Of a DNA stretch of 50,285 nucleotides, positions 14,732 through 21,747 are shown in pieces. Source of the DNA: Clostridia bacterium (GTDB taxonomy: Bacteria > Bacillota > Clostridia > Oscillospirales > Acutalibacteraceae). The notes below the pieces were generated by a model, which had not been told where the DNA came from, did not search any database, and was given only the letters and a program-made list of their open reading frames with translations. A program made the position numbers and the translations under genes. Position 1 is the stretch's first letter. Every line of letters begins with the position of its first letter. The stretch is from NCBI GenBank assembly GCA_017625435.1, contig JAGAKX010000048.1, forward strand, positions 1 to 50,285, written 5' to 3'.

Positions 14732-14803
14732 AAGAAGCATTTATACTGAAAAGGCTTTACTTACTACAAATTCAACTCTGCTTTTCAGTATATAATACTT
14801 CTT
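14732..14803. repeat. Long imperfect inverted repeat (about 22-bp stem, 27-nt loop)
   Basis: The arms 14732-14753 and 14781-14803 pair over about 22 bp with one G-U-type mismatch and one bulged base at 14793. The inner 12 bp are perfect (TATACTGAAAAG/CTTTTCAGTATA). It lies between convergent genes and has no T run, so it is not an obvious intrinsic terminator. It could be a MITE-like remnant, a transcript-stabilising structure or a small RNA. The rest of the gap (14675-14731) shows nothing I recognise. Confidence 0.6.
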
Positions 14804-14807
14804 AAAA

Positions 14808-15245
14808 TTACTTCAACTCTTTTTTGAAACAGATAACGCGGTTCGCTTCTTCAAATCCCATTGCAATATGGAAACTATAGCTATTTTTGTTTTCAAGCTC
14901 GCAATCGCTTGCAAATTCCGAACAGCCCTTTTCTTTTGCCCATAATTCACACTCACACAAAAGTTCTTTTGCATAGCCTTTATGCTGATGTTCGGGAACA
15001 ATAAAAATGCCTTCAAGATAACCGACGGGAGAAGAATGCGTACCCTCAACATAATCATAGCGAAGCTGACATTGTGCAAAACCAACGGGAATATCATCAA
15101 CATATTTTATAAAACAAACTGCATCATTGTCATTAACTATCTTGGCAAAATCCGCATCAAGTTCAGACACGGTGTGATTACTCCACATCTGTATTGCTAA
15201 TTCGGCTAATACCCTTGTGTCGTTTTGGGTTGCTATTTTAATCAT
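14808..15245 (-). CDS. GNAT acetyltransferase closely resembling aminoglycoside 6'-N-acetyltransferase
   Basis: A 145-residue GNAT protein whose sequence follows the AAC(6')-I family. RYDYVEGTHSSPVGYLEGIF matches that family's substrate-side strands. VPEHQHKGYAKELL is the acetyl-CoA pyrophosphate loop. GCSEFASDCELEN, FHIAMGF and the C-terminal RVICFKKEL are all characteristic. AAC(6') enzymes acetylate the 6'-amino group of aminoglycosides in the cytoplasm. AAGGAAG precedes the ATG. It is the last gene of the minus-strand accessory run, 91 bases after its neighbour with no promoter I trust in the gap. Activity against clinical aminoglycosides cannot be read from sequence. Confidence 0.78.
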   Translation of the reverse strand: MIKIATQNDTRVLAELAIQMWSNHTVSELDADFAKIVNDNDAVCFIKYVDDIPVGFAQCQLRYDYVEGTHSSPVGYLEGIFIVPEHQHKGYAKELLCECELWAKEKGCSEFASDCELENKNSYSFHIAMGFEEANRVICFKKELK

Positions 15246-15336
15246 ATAAGTAATCTTCCTTTATTCTGAACAACTAATCATAACTGCTAACGTTTTTTAT
15301 AAAAATATAACTAATTTCATAACATTTCACCTTATT

Positions 15337-15795
15337 TTATAATCTACAATACATCTCCTGCGCTTTAGATATAAAGCCAAGCTTTTCATATACTTTGATT
15401 GCGCCGGAATTGTTTACAAGTACATCAAGATTTATAAAACTGCAATTTTGTTCTTTTGCCCAGTCTTTTGCCGAATTCATAAGAGCTGTACCGAAGCCTT
15501 TATTCCTGTGAGCTTCAGTTACAATTATATCCATTATGTAACAATATTTACCGGGGATCATAAAGTCAAAATCAGGCCTTTCCTTTGCCTGAAGCAGGAT
15601 AAAACCAACAACTGTACCATCATTTTCGTAAACAAGGATATCCGACGCATCATCTGAAATCGTTTTTTCAAGAAACTCTATACTTTGGTCGCCCTCTTTT
15701 ATAAAATCAGGTATCAGTTTTGACATTTCTCTGAATTGCTCACGATACAACTCTGATATTGCCGATATATCGTTACATATTGCTTTTCTTATCAT
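15337..15795 (-). CDS. GNAT-family N-acetyltransferase
   Basis: A 152-residue GNAT domain protein. It has an N-terminal ISELYREQFREM helix region, GFILLQAKERPDF on the central strands, YIMDIIVTEAHRNKGFGTALM as the acetyl-CoA binding strand-loop-helix, and a C-terminal VLVNNSGAIKVYEKLGF motif. The acceptor is unknown. Its ATG overlaps the stop of the upstream sugar isomerase-like gene as ATGA, so the two are translationally coupled. Confidence 0.85.
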   Translation of the reverse strand: MIRKAICNDISAISELYREQFREMSKLIPDFIKEGDQSIEFLEKTISDDASDILVYENDGTVVGFILLQAKERPDFDFMIPGKYCYIMDIIVTEAHRNKGFGTALMNSAKDWAKEQNCSFINLDVLVNNSGAIKVYEKLGFISKAQEMYCRL

Positions 15796-16583
15796 TTTTT
15801 ACATCCTTTCAACCATTCAACAGACTGCTTCAATCCGTCAATCGTTTTTGTTTCCAAAACCACACGGCAGTTTTGTTCTTTTGCAAGGTTAATACATTTT
15901 TCGATGTCCATTTCACCTGTACCGAGTGCAAGGTGATTTTTCTTGCCCTTTGCATCGTGCAAATGAATATGATGCAGGCGGTCTTTATGGTTCATAATAA
16001 ATCCTTCATCTGTACCGCCGATACCGAAATTGTGTCCGACATCAAAAGTCAAAGCAAAAACTTTACTTTCTAAAAGAAGTTCAATGGCATCTTTCTGAAA
16101 TTCCTCATATCCGTCACAGTTTTCAATGCAGATTTTTATATCATTTTCCCCGATAGCATTTTCGCACATATTCCTGAAATCAACAATACTTTTAAGATAC
16201 TGCTCTTTGTATTCAGAGAAAAGAAGCACTTTTCTCTCAGGCAAAGTGAAATATACACCTTTAGCCATGTGCATATTCAATACCTTAATATCAAGTTGCT
16301 TTGCGATTCCTATGGTATCTAAAACAGTCTTTTGGTAAGCTTCTGCAACATACGGATTAAAATCACATACATTCAGATTTTCATCAAGGTGAATTGTATA
16401 GTAAATGCCGTATTTATCAGCAATGTTTTTGAAGTAATCCGCATTAATTTTATTAAGCTGATACTGCGGCAGATTCATATTAAGTTCAATGAAATCTAGC
16501 CCTAATTCAGCACATAACTTTGCACATTCGCGGAGTGTGCTTGTTTCAATCAGAGTGGGCATACCGTAATTTATCTGATTCAT
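15792..16583 (-). CDS. Sugar phosphate isomerase/epimerase-like TIM-barrel protein
   Basis: A 263-residue protein of the AP-endonuclease-2/xylose-isomerase-like TIM-barrel family. Probable metal ligands occur in family order: H in LNMHMAKG, E in CIENCDGYEE, D and H in TFDVGHNFG, HIHLHDAKGKKNH, and E in VVLETK near the C-terminus. Members isomerise or epimerise small sugars, or act as inosose dehydratases or endonucleases; this one cannot be assigned. GGGTGA precedes the ATG. It lies in the accessory run between two GNAT genes, with four bases separating it from the upstream gene and a four-base overlap downstream. Confidence 0.8.
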   Translation of the reverse strand: MNQINYGMPTLIETSTLRECAKLCAELGLDFIELNMNLPQYQLNKINADYFKNIADKYGIYYTIHLDENLNVCDFNPYVAEAYQKTVLDTIGIAKQLDIKVLNMHMAKGVYFTLPERKVLLFSEYKEQYLKSIVDFRNMCENAIGENDIKICIENCDGYEEFQKDAIELLLESKVFALTFDVGHNFGIGGTDEGFIMNHKDRLHHIHLHDAKGKKNHLALGTGEMDIEKCINLAKEQNCRVVLETKTIDGLKQSVEWLKGCKK

Positions 16584-16587
16584 ATTA

Positions 16588-17094
16588 TCACCCGTACTTA
16601 TACCACTTTATCAAATCGCTGTAATTTCCTCTGAAATGATAACTGTTTCCGTTTTTATTCATCCCGATAGTCTGAAGGCCCAGTTTTTTTAATATAGCGA
16701 TAGATTTTTGATTGTTTACATTAGCATAAGCTTCAACAAACTCCAAATCATTCCGGATATTCTCAATTAAAAAAGCGTAAAGCTGTCTGAAAATACCGCT
16801 ACCCTGATATTCGATCTTAAACTGAATTTCTTCCATCATAAAGGTGTTTTCATTAGTAAAGTACTGAAAGAAACCAATAATTGAATCCGCATTTTTAATG
16901 AGAACAATCTGCCGTTCATCACGTTTTAAGCCGTCTTTGACACTTTCATACCAGAATTTATAATCCTCTTCCCGTGTGTTGCCGGTCGGTGCAATTTTTT
17001 CCATATTATCGGCAAGTATATTAAATATAACGGGGGCTGCCTCTGAAAAATCAATCTTATTCAGATATTCAAATTTTATATTAGCGACAGTCAT
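16588..17094 (-). CDS. GNAT-family N-acetyltransferase
   Basis: A 168-residue GNAT protein. IIGFFQYFTNENTFMMEEIQ forms the central strands, YQGSGIFRQLYAFL is the acetyl-CoA loop (QGSGIF, with I/F after the glycine where G/A is usual), and VNNQKSIAILKKLGLQTIGM is the C-terminal helix region. The acceptor is unknown. It is three bases from the upstream fusion gene, with AAAGGAT before the ATG. Confidence 0.82.
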   Translation of the reverse strand: MTVANIKFEYLNKIDFSEAAPVIFNILADNMEKIAPTGNTREEDYKFWYESVKDGLKRDERQIVLIKNADSIIGFFQYFTNENTFMMEEIQFKIEYQGSGIFRQLYAFLIENIRNDLEFVEAYANVNNQKSIAILKKLGLQTIGMNKNGNSYHFRGNYSDLIKWYKYG

Positions 17095-17097
17095 ATT

Positions 17098-18378
17098 TTA
17101 TATCCTTTTCATCAATTTCAGATATTCTCCGTTTTCGTCGGCACCGTTAAAAAGAACTTCTGTGAAGCCATACTTCTTATATAAATGTAATGCATTGAGA
17201 TTGTTCTTGTCAACACCGATTGTCATTTCCGAAAAGCCCATACTTTCAGCTTTTCTTATAAGAAATTCAAGAATTTCACTTCCGATACCGCGATTTCTGT
17301 ATTCCTTTTTAACAATCATTCTTGAAACGTAAACCCTTTTTCCGGGGATGGTGTAATCAGGGTCAATTGTACTTAGAACCAAAGCACCCTCACCGATAAA
17401 TTCGCCATTGATTTTATAAATATAAACATGACGATTACCGTTTTTTATCTCTTCAAGCCATTTGTAAGAATCAGGCTGTCCTGACATATCCCAGATATTA
17501 GAACACTTATGATAATCTTCGGGACTCAGTGGCTCAATTATGATGATTTCATCTTTTTCAGCAAACTTTTTGTATTCTTTATTAAGTCTTCCGTATCTCA
17601 TATTTGCAATTTCTTTCAACGAATATGATTTCATAATATACCGAACGAAACGACAGCCGAGAAAATAACCTACGTCGGAATATCCGTTATATGAACACCA
17701 ATCGCCGAAAAAGTCTTGCACACTTTCTTTGTTATCAAGACGACGGAGATATTCTCTTTTTATTTGATTCTCATTTTTATAGCACCAACCGAGCCAACCG
17801 TCTTTATCCTGATGATAAAAATCATTGTCACCGCAAAGGATATGCTCGCAAACCATAGCAACACCCTCGCAGTAAAGCTGTGCGATACCTTTTCTTCGTT
17901 TTGTGTATTCGGGGATATGCAGATTGCCGTTGAGCTTGTGCCATAAATGACCGATTTCGTGAAATATCAAGGCACGCATATTTGTTTCGTCGCCCCAGTT
18001 AAGCTCGATGATTTTTTCAATACCTAATAAAACTGTATTTTTACCGTCAAGAGTTGTTGCCCATCCTGCACCGTTACAAAGTCCGAGATACAATACTATG
18101 TTAATATCAGGCTCTTTGTCAAACAGCTTTGACAAATTATCATTCAGTATATCAATTACAGACTGAAAGTTTTTGCTGACATAATCAATTTTTTCGTTAT
18201 TTAAAGCATTTTCAAGAACAGGCAGAACGTCCCTATTGAAATCATAATTTTTTGCATCATTTTCACATTTTGAGGGAAGCTCCTTTGATATCTCTTCTGC
18301 ATATTTCCGCCATAAATCAATGGTGAATCCGTCAGCAAAAACTGATTTGATTTTATCACAGGTATTGATAATTTTCAT
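17098..18378 (-). CDS. HExxH metallopeptidase-like domain fused to a GNAT acetyltransferase domain
   Basis: A 426-residue two-domain protein. The N-terminal part (about 1-270) has ALIFHEIGHLWHK (H140, E141, H144), a gluzincin-type zinc motif. A downstream glutamate in QLYCEGVAM (E171) is well placed as the third ligand. The C-terminal part (about 280-426) is a complete GNAT domain: IGEGALVLSTID, YVSRMIVKKEYRNRGIGSEILEFL and VDKNNLNALHLYKKYGFTEV. The N-terminal domain is similar in layout to predicted peptidases of toxin or stress loci, but I cannot name a family. AAGGTG precedes the ATG. There is no signal peptide, so it acts in the cytoplasm. The protein may modify one target by both proteolysis and acetylation, or the peptidase domain may be non-catalytic. 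Confidence 0.72.
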   Translation of the reverse strand: MKIINTCDKIKSVFADGFTIDLWRKYAEEISKELPSKCENDAKNYDFNRDVLPVLENALNNEKIDYVSKNFQSVIDILNDNLSKLFDKEPDINIVLYLGLCNGAGWATTLDGKNTVLLGIEKIIELNWGDETNMRALIFHEIGHLWHKLNGNLHIPEYTKRRKGIAQLYCEGVAMVCEHILCGDNDFYHQDKDGWLGWCYKNENQIKREYLRRLDNKESVQDFFGDWCSYNGYSDVGYFLGCRFVRYIMKSYSLKEIANMRYGRLNKEYKKFAEKDEIIIIEPLSPEDYHKCSNIWDMSGQPDSYKWLEEIKNGNRHVYIYKINGEFIGEGALVLSTIDPDYTIPGKRVYVSRMIVKKEYRNRGIGSEILEFLIRKAESMGFSEMTIGVDKNNLNALHLYKKYGFTEVLFNGADENGEYLKLMKRI

Positions 18379-18387
18379 TGTTTCACC

Positions 18388-19146
18388 TTATTTCACAGCA
18401 AGTGTAGCAATATACTGGGGATAGTATTTTCCGATTTCGCTTCCGCCTTCTCTGTCACGGTCTTCGTATAAATCTTTAAGAATAAACCCTGCTTTTAACT
18501 GACCGCCGATTTGTTCATCCAATGTATGGCTGAACTGTACGCCGTCACCGTTTGCAATCATCGCGTCAAGCCGTTCTTTCGGCATTTTAAGAGGATTGAA
18601 CGGCAAGGGATTAACAACCTTCAACGGGTCATTTTCATCAAAAAGAAAACTGATTCCGTTATCAAGTCCCGAAAGCAATCTGCCGCCTTTTTTGAGTATT
18701 CTGTAGCACTCATTCCATATATGATAAACATTCTCAACATAGACATTTGAAACGGGATGAAAAATCAAGTCAAAGCTTTCGTCTTCAAAAGGAAGGAGTT
18801 TTGACATATCACCTTTGACAATATTGATGCCGTATCCTTCTCTTTCAGCAATCATCTTTTCTGCATCAAGCTGTCTGTCGGAATAATCAAACACCGTACA
18901 TTCCGCACCGAGCTTTGAAAGCACAGGCATTTGCTGACCGCCGCCACTTGCAAGTCCTAATACCTTTTTCCCTTTCAAGTCACCGAACCATTCACGAGGA
19001 ACAGGAATACACGGTGTAAGGTAAACTATAAAGTTTTCGGCATTTGTTTTTTTATATTCTTCGTGGGTTATGGGTAAAGTCCACTCACATCCGTCTTTCG
19101 CCCACAAATCCCACGTTTCTGAATTTATTTTAGTGTAGTCAAACAT
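18388..19146 (-). CDS. Class I SAM-dependent methyltransferase
   Basis: A 252-residue Rossmann-fold methyltransferase. KKVLGLASGGGQQMPVLS is the SAM-binding motif I (GLASGGGQQ being a common variant in small-molecule enzymes). VFDYSDRQLDAE is motif II, IVKGDMSKLLPFEDESFDLI covers motifs III-IV, and LKKGGRLLSG is motif VI. The target is unknown. Its stop is nine bases before the fusion gene, and its start directly abuts the stop of the kinase gene, indicating one transcript. Confidence 0.85.
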   Translation of the reverse strand: MFDYTKINSETWDLWAKDGCEWTLPITHEEYKKTNAENFIVYLTPCIPVPREWFGDLKGKKVLGLASGGGQQMPVLSKLGAECTVFDYSDRQLDAEKMIAEREGYGINIVKGDMSKLLPFEDESFDLIFHPVSNVYVENVYHIWNECYRILKKGGRLLSGLDNGISFLFDENDPLKVVNPLPFNPLKMPKERLDAMIANGDGVQFSHTLDEQIGGQLKAGFILKDLYEDRDREGGSEIGKYYPQYIATLAVK

Positions 19147-19638
19147 TTATTTCACCTTATTTTTTATGTAATCGTCTGCTTCTTCTCTGTTTTTAAAAAC
19201 AACAATATTCTTTTCTTTGTATTTTTCGAGTAACTCCAAAACCTTCGGTCGGCTTTGAGTGTTGTAGTTTTTTATAAACTCCAAAAACTCTTCATCATCT
19301 TCCGTTTCTATCCACGGCATATCTGAGCGAGTTTTTCCCTTTCTCTCACGCACTCCGTTAATGCACACTTCAAGCGGATAATCAAGAAAGAAAACAGTAT
19401 CGCATTCTGCCATTCGCATTTCCATTGTAGAGCCGTAATTCCCGTCAATTATCCAGCTGTCAAGCAGCAGGACATTCTGCAGTCTTTCACAAAAAACCTC
19501 TTTGCTTACAGTTGTTCTGTCGCTATTCCAGTATAACAAATCAAGATGATATAAGGGTAAGCCTGTCAAGTTTTGTAATGCCCTTGAAAAAGTGCTTTTC
19601 CCCGAACCGGGGCACCCGATTACAATTACTTTATTCAT
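19147..19638 (-). CDS. FlaR-like P-loop kinase (topology modulation protein family)
   Basis: A 163-residue adenylate-kinase-like P-loop protein. GCPGSGKST (8-16) is the Walker A motif, LPLYHLDLLYWNSD the substrate-side segment of FlaR-like proteins, WIIDGNYGSTMEMRMAECD follows, and CDTVFFLDYPLEVC is the Walker B-like strand. The family is annotated as a DNA topology modulation protein, but it is more likely a small-molecule or nucleotide kinase. It overlaps the preceding GNAT gene by eight bases. Confidence 0.85.
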   Translation of the reverse strand: MNKVIVIGCPGSGKSTFSRALQNLTGLPLYHLDLLYWNSDRTTVSKEVFCERLQNVLLLDSWIIDGNYGSTMEMRMAECDTVFFLDYPLEVCINGVRERKGKTRSDMPWIETEDDEEFLEFIKNYNTQSRPKVLELLEKYKEKNIVVFKNREEADDYIKNKVK

Positions 19639-20149
19639 AATATCCGCCCTGCAGAAGCTTCTCCATTATTACACTTCCGCCGTAATCTTCTGTTACTCTG
19701 AATCCGTTTTTTTCGTACATAGAAAAAGAAACGGGAGTGTGCTTAAAGCAATTAAGCACCATTTTAGAAAAGCCTTTTTCTTTGGCATCCTCCTGAAGCT
19801 TCACTAAAGCACTTTTTCCGTAGCCAAGGCCTCTGAATTCTTCCTTAATAACATTCTCGGTTACAAATGCGGCATTTTCCTCAAAAGGACTTTTCTGATA
19901 GCCTATAACGCCGATTTTTTCATCTTTTTCATTTATAACAACATAAAGATAGTTGTCTGCGGAATCAGCACCGTCGGGAAAAACATCATTAAATTCGCTT
20001 TTAGCCGCTTTTCGTGCTCTGAATCTGAATTTTTCGTCACCTGATTTTATAAGATGCTCCGCATAAGCCTTTGCCGACCATTTTGAATATACACGGAATT
20101 CATCATTATTCATTCTCTTAAAGCTGATTTGTTTTAATTCACTCTGCAA
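19631..20149 (-). CDS. GNAT-family N-acetyltransferase
   Basis: A protein of about 172 residues with a GNAT core: IGVIGYQKSPFEENAAFVTE, VIKEEFRGLGYGKSALVKL (acetyl-CoA loop) and LNCFKHTPVSFSMYEKNGF. The start is uncertain. A GTG at 20158 lies within the AGAGG ribosome site, so I favour the TTG at 20149, eight bases downstream of it. An ATG at about 20113 would give a shorter form without an obvious ribosome site. It overlaps the kinase gene. The acceptor is unknown. Confidence 0.8.
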   Translation of the reverse strand: MQSELKQISFKRMNNDEFRVYSKWSAKAYAEHLIKSGDEKFRFRARKAAKSEFNDVFPDGADSADNYLYVVINEKDEKIGVIGYQKSPFEENAAFVTENVIKEEFRGLGYGKSALVKLQEDAKEKGFSKMVLNCFKHTPVSFSMYEKNGFRVTEDYGGSVIMEKLLQGGYYE

Positions 20150-20162
20150 ACAAAACACCTCT

Positions 20163-20903
20163 TTACTTTCTTGCTTTTACTATCAAAAAGTTAGGTTTTA
20201 TATATTCCTTTGCCATTGTAGGAAGCTTTTCAATTGCCCATTCTTCCGGTACGGGTTCGCAGACCTCTTCAATTACAAAGCCTGCTTTTGCAAGAGCTGT
20301 AATTATATCACCAAAGGTTCTGTGATACTTTATAACGTCATCAACATACCAATGTACTTTTCTTTCACCTGAGCGGTTATAATCGGAAAAAGTATAGGAT
20401 ATGCGATTTCCGTTTTCATCCTTGTTAAAATGGCCCTTACCGTCAACGGTAGCGGTAATAATGGGATGCTCCTGAGAAAACAGAAGATATCCTCCGGGAT
20501 TCAATACTGAATACATTTCCTTGGAAAAGGCTACAAAATCCTTTACATAATGAAATGCAAGTGAGCTGTATATAAAATCAAATTTTTCGTTCAGATTCCC
20601 GATATCAGTCATACTCATATTAATATATCGGATTTTTTCATCAGCTGATTCACTTTTTGCAACGGCAAGCATTTTTTCAGAAATATCAACACCGACAACA
20701 CCAACTGCACCGCGTTTTACAAAATCAATACAGTTATGTCCGTAACCGCAACCGAGATCAAGAACAGATTTTCCCGACAAATCAGGAAGTAATTTTCTCA
20801 TTGCAGGCTGTTCTATTAAATCATTGGCATTGCAGTCGCTGTCTCGGAGTGCTTTATATCCGTCAAAAAACGTCTGATTATCAAAAATATTCTGTGTACT
20901 CAT
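20163..20903 (-). CDS. Class I SAM-dependent methyltransferase
   Basis: A 246-residue methyltransferase of the UbiE/SmtA-like type. SVLDLGCGYGHNCIDFVKRG is motif I, VVGVDISEKMLAVA motif II, YINMSMTDIGNLNEKFDFIY motif III, and LNPGGYLLFSQEHP motif VI. The C-terminal part, with SGERKVHWYVDDVIKYHRTF, is shared by a common Clostridial group of unknown target. It is thirteen bases after the first GNAT gene of the operon. Confidence 0.87.
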   Translation of the reverse strand: MSTQNIFDNQTFFDGYKALRDSDCNANDLIEQPAMRKLLPDLSGKSVLDLGCGYGHNCIDFVKRGAVGVVGVDISEKMLAVAKSESADEKIRYINMSMTDIGNLNEKFDFIYSSLAFHYVKDFVAFSKEMYSVLNPGGYLLFSQEHPIITATVDGKGHFNKDENGNRISYTFSDYNRSGERKVHWYVDDVIKYHRTFGDIITALAKAGFVIEEVCEPVPEEWAIEKLPTMAKEYIKPNFLIVKARK

Positions 20904-20916
20904 AATTTTCGTCCCA

Positions 20917-21468
20917 TTATAAATATTTCTGCATATAAACTAAATTCTGATAACTGCCGTCTTTAAGCTTGAAGAATTTCGGTTTTACCGATACAGCTTC
21001 AAAGCCGAATTTTTCATAAAGCGCTTTTGCACGGTTGTTACCTTCGACCATTTCAAGGTCAATAATTTCCGTTCCTTCGTGTTCATTTGCAGCCTTTATA
21101 AGCTCACGGAACATTGCAGAACCGATACCAATATTCCAGTACTTTTTCTGAATTGCAATACCTACCGTTGCTCTGTGAGAGTTTTTACTGCCGCCTTTGA
21201 ACGTAATGTCACAATTCCCTGCAATTTCACCGTCTATATAGCACGAGATAACCAACGAGTATTTTGAATCACGCACACCCTGAATCCATTCTTTTTCATT
21301 TTCGGCGGTAAAGCCGTCCCAATCCTCAATGGTTCTGGAAAAATTATCTGTTTCAACAGCTGCTGACTTAATACAGTTGAGCTGCTTTTCAGCATCTTCC
21401 GGCTCGGGAGTTTTAAGTATTGCGGTTATTCCGTTTTTCAGTATAATTTCCTTTTCTTTAAAAATCAT
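20917..21468 (-). CDS. GNAT-family N-acetyltransferase, first gene of the attenuator-controlled operon
   Basis: A 183-residue GNAT protein of the RimJ/SpeG-like group with an extended N-terminus. TAILKTPEPEDAEKQLNCI starts the domain. GNCDITFKGGSKNSHRATVG and IAIQKKYWNIGIGSAMFREL (acetyl-CoA loop) follow, then VEGNNRAKALYEKFGF. The acceptor is unknown. GAGGTG is six bases before the ATG. It is the first gene after a leader with a promoter, a short peptide and a terminator/antiterminator pair, so its expression and that of the genes to 14.8 kb is probably inducible. Confidence 0.85.
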   Translation of the reverse strand: MIFKEKEIILKNGITAILKTPEPEDAEKQLNCIKSAAVETDNFSRTIEDWDGFTAENEKEWIQGVRDSKYSLVISCYIDGEIAGNCDITFKGGSKNSHRATVGIAIQKKYWNIGIGSAMFRELIKAANEHEGTEIIDLEMVEGNNRAKALYEKFGFEAVSVKPKFFKLKDGSYQNLVYMQKYL

Positions 21469-21480
21469 TTATCTCACCTC

Positions 21481-21522
21481 AAAAAATTTAAGGCACCTCC
21501 GAGAAAATACGGAGATGCCTTT
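21481..21522 (-). terminator. Attenuator terminator in the leader of the acetyltransferase operon
   Basis: On the minus strand AAGGCATCTCCG and CGGAGGTGCCTT form a perfect 12-bp stem (one G-U) with an 8-nt loop, followed by AAATTTTTT. It lies 12-20 bases upstream of the first gene's ATG, inside the leader transcript, so it must be conditional. An alternative pairing of its 5' arm is described in the antiterminator entry. Confidence 0.8.
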
Positions 21523-21575
21523 TGTGTTTACGTAATCTTTACATTATTAATCGCAAACAGACAAAATGCTCTCCG
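21510..21575 (-). promoter_or_regulatory. Antiterminator pairing competing with the leader terminator
   Basis: The leader segment CGGAGAGCATTTTG (21562-21575) can pair with CAAAAGGCATCTCCG (21510-21524), which contains the terminator's 5' arm. The pairing gives 6+2+5 base pairs with one bulge and one mismatch. The two structures are mutually exclusive. The upstream segment lies inside the leader peptide frame (codons 10-14), so ribosome position would decide which structure forms. Confidence 0.7.
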
Positions 21576-21603
21576 AAAATGTAACCACGACCATCATTGA
21601 CAT
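21547..21603 (-). CDS. Putative 18-residue leader peptide of the attenuator
   Basis: A short frame encoding MSMMVVVTFSESILSVCD begins about 30 bases after the predicted transcription start. AGGCGG lies six bases upstream of the ATG. It ends between the two antiterminator segments. Codons 10-14 contain the first antiterminator strand, so a ribosome that completes the peptide would block it, while one stalled in the early Met/Val codons would leave it free. This arrangement is known for antibiotic-inducible resistance leaders and amino-acid attenuators. Confidence 0.6.
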   Translation of the reverse strand: MSMMVVVTFSESILSVCD

Positions 21604-21638
21604 TTTTGTCCGCCTGCCTTTCTTTGTATCTTTTTATT

Positions 21639-21667
21639 ATTCTAAGGCTTATATATATTTTTGTCAA
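21639..21667 (-). promoter_or_regulatory. Sigma-A promoter of the acetyltransferase/methyltransferase operon
   Basis: On the minus strand a perfect TTGACA (21662-21667) and TAGAAT (21639-21644) are spaced by 17 bases. This leaves a leader of about 165 bases before the first large gene. Confidence 0.85.
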
Positions 21668-21699
21668 CAGTTTCCTTCTCATAGTTCAAAAGTGTTCAA

Positions 21700-21738
21700 A
21701 TAAAATGCAAAAATGCAGGACATCCGAAGATATCCTGC
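21700..21738 (-). terminator. Terminator of the GH3-MFS operon
   Basis: On the minus strand GCAGGATATC-TTCG-GATGTCCTGC forms a 10-bp stem (one G-U) with a UUCG tetraloop and a T-rich tail. It begins about ten bases after the MFS stop codon. Confidence 0.85.
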
Positions 21739-21747
21739 AAAGAGTAT

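Noticed and set aside
15246..15336. Promoter for the AAC(6')-like gene in its 91-base upstream gap
   Set aside because: AT-rich, but I found no -35/-10 pair with acceptable match and spacing, so the gene is provisionally left in the long operon.
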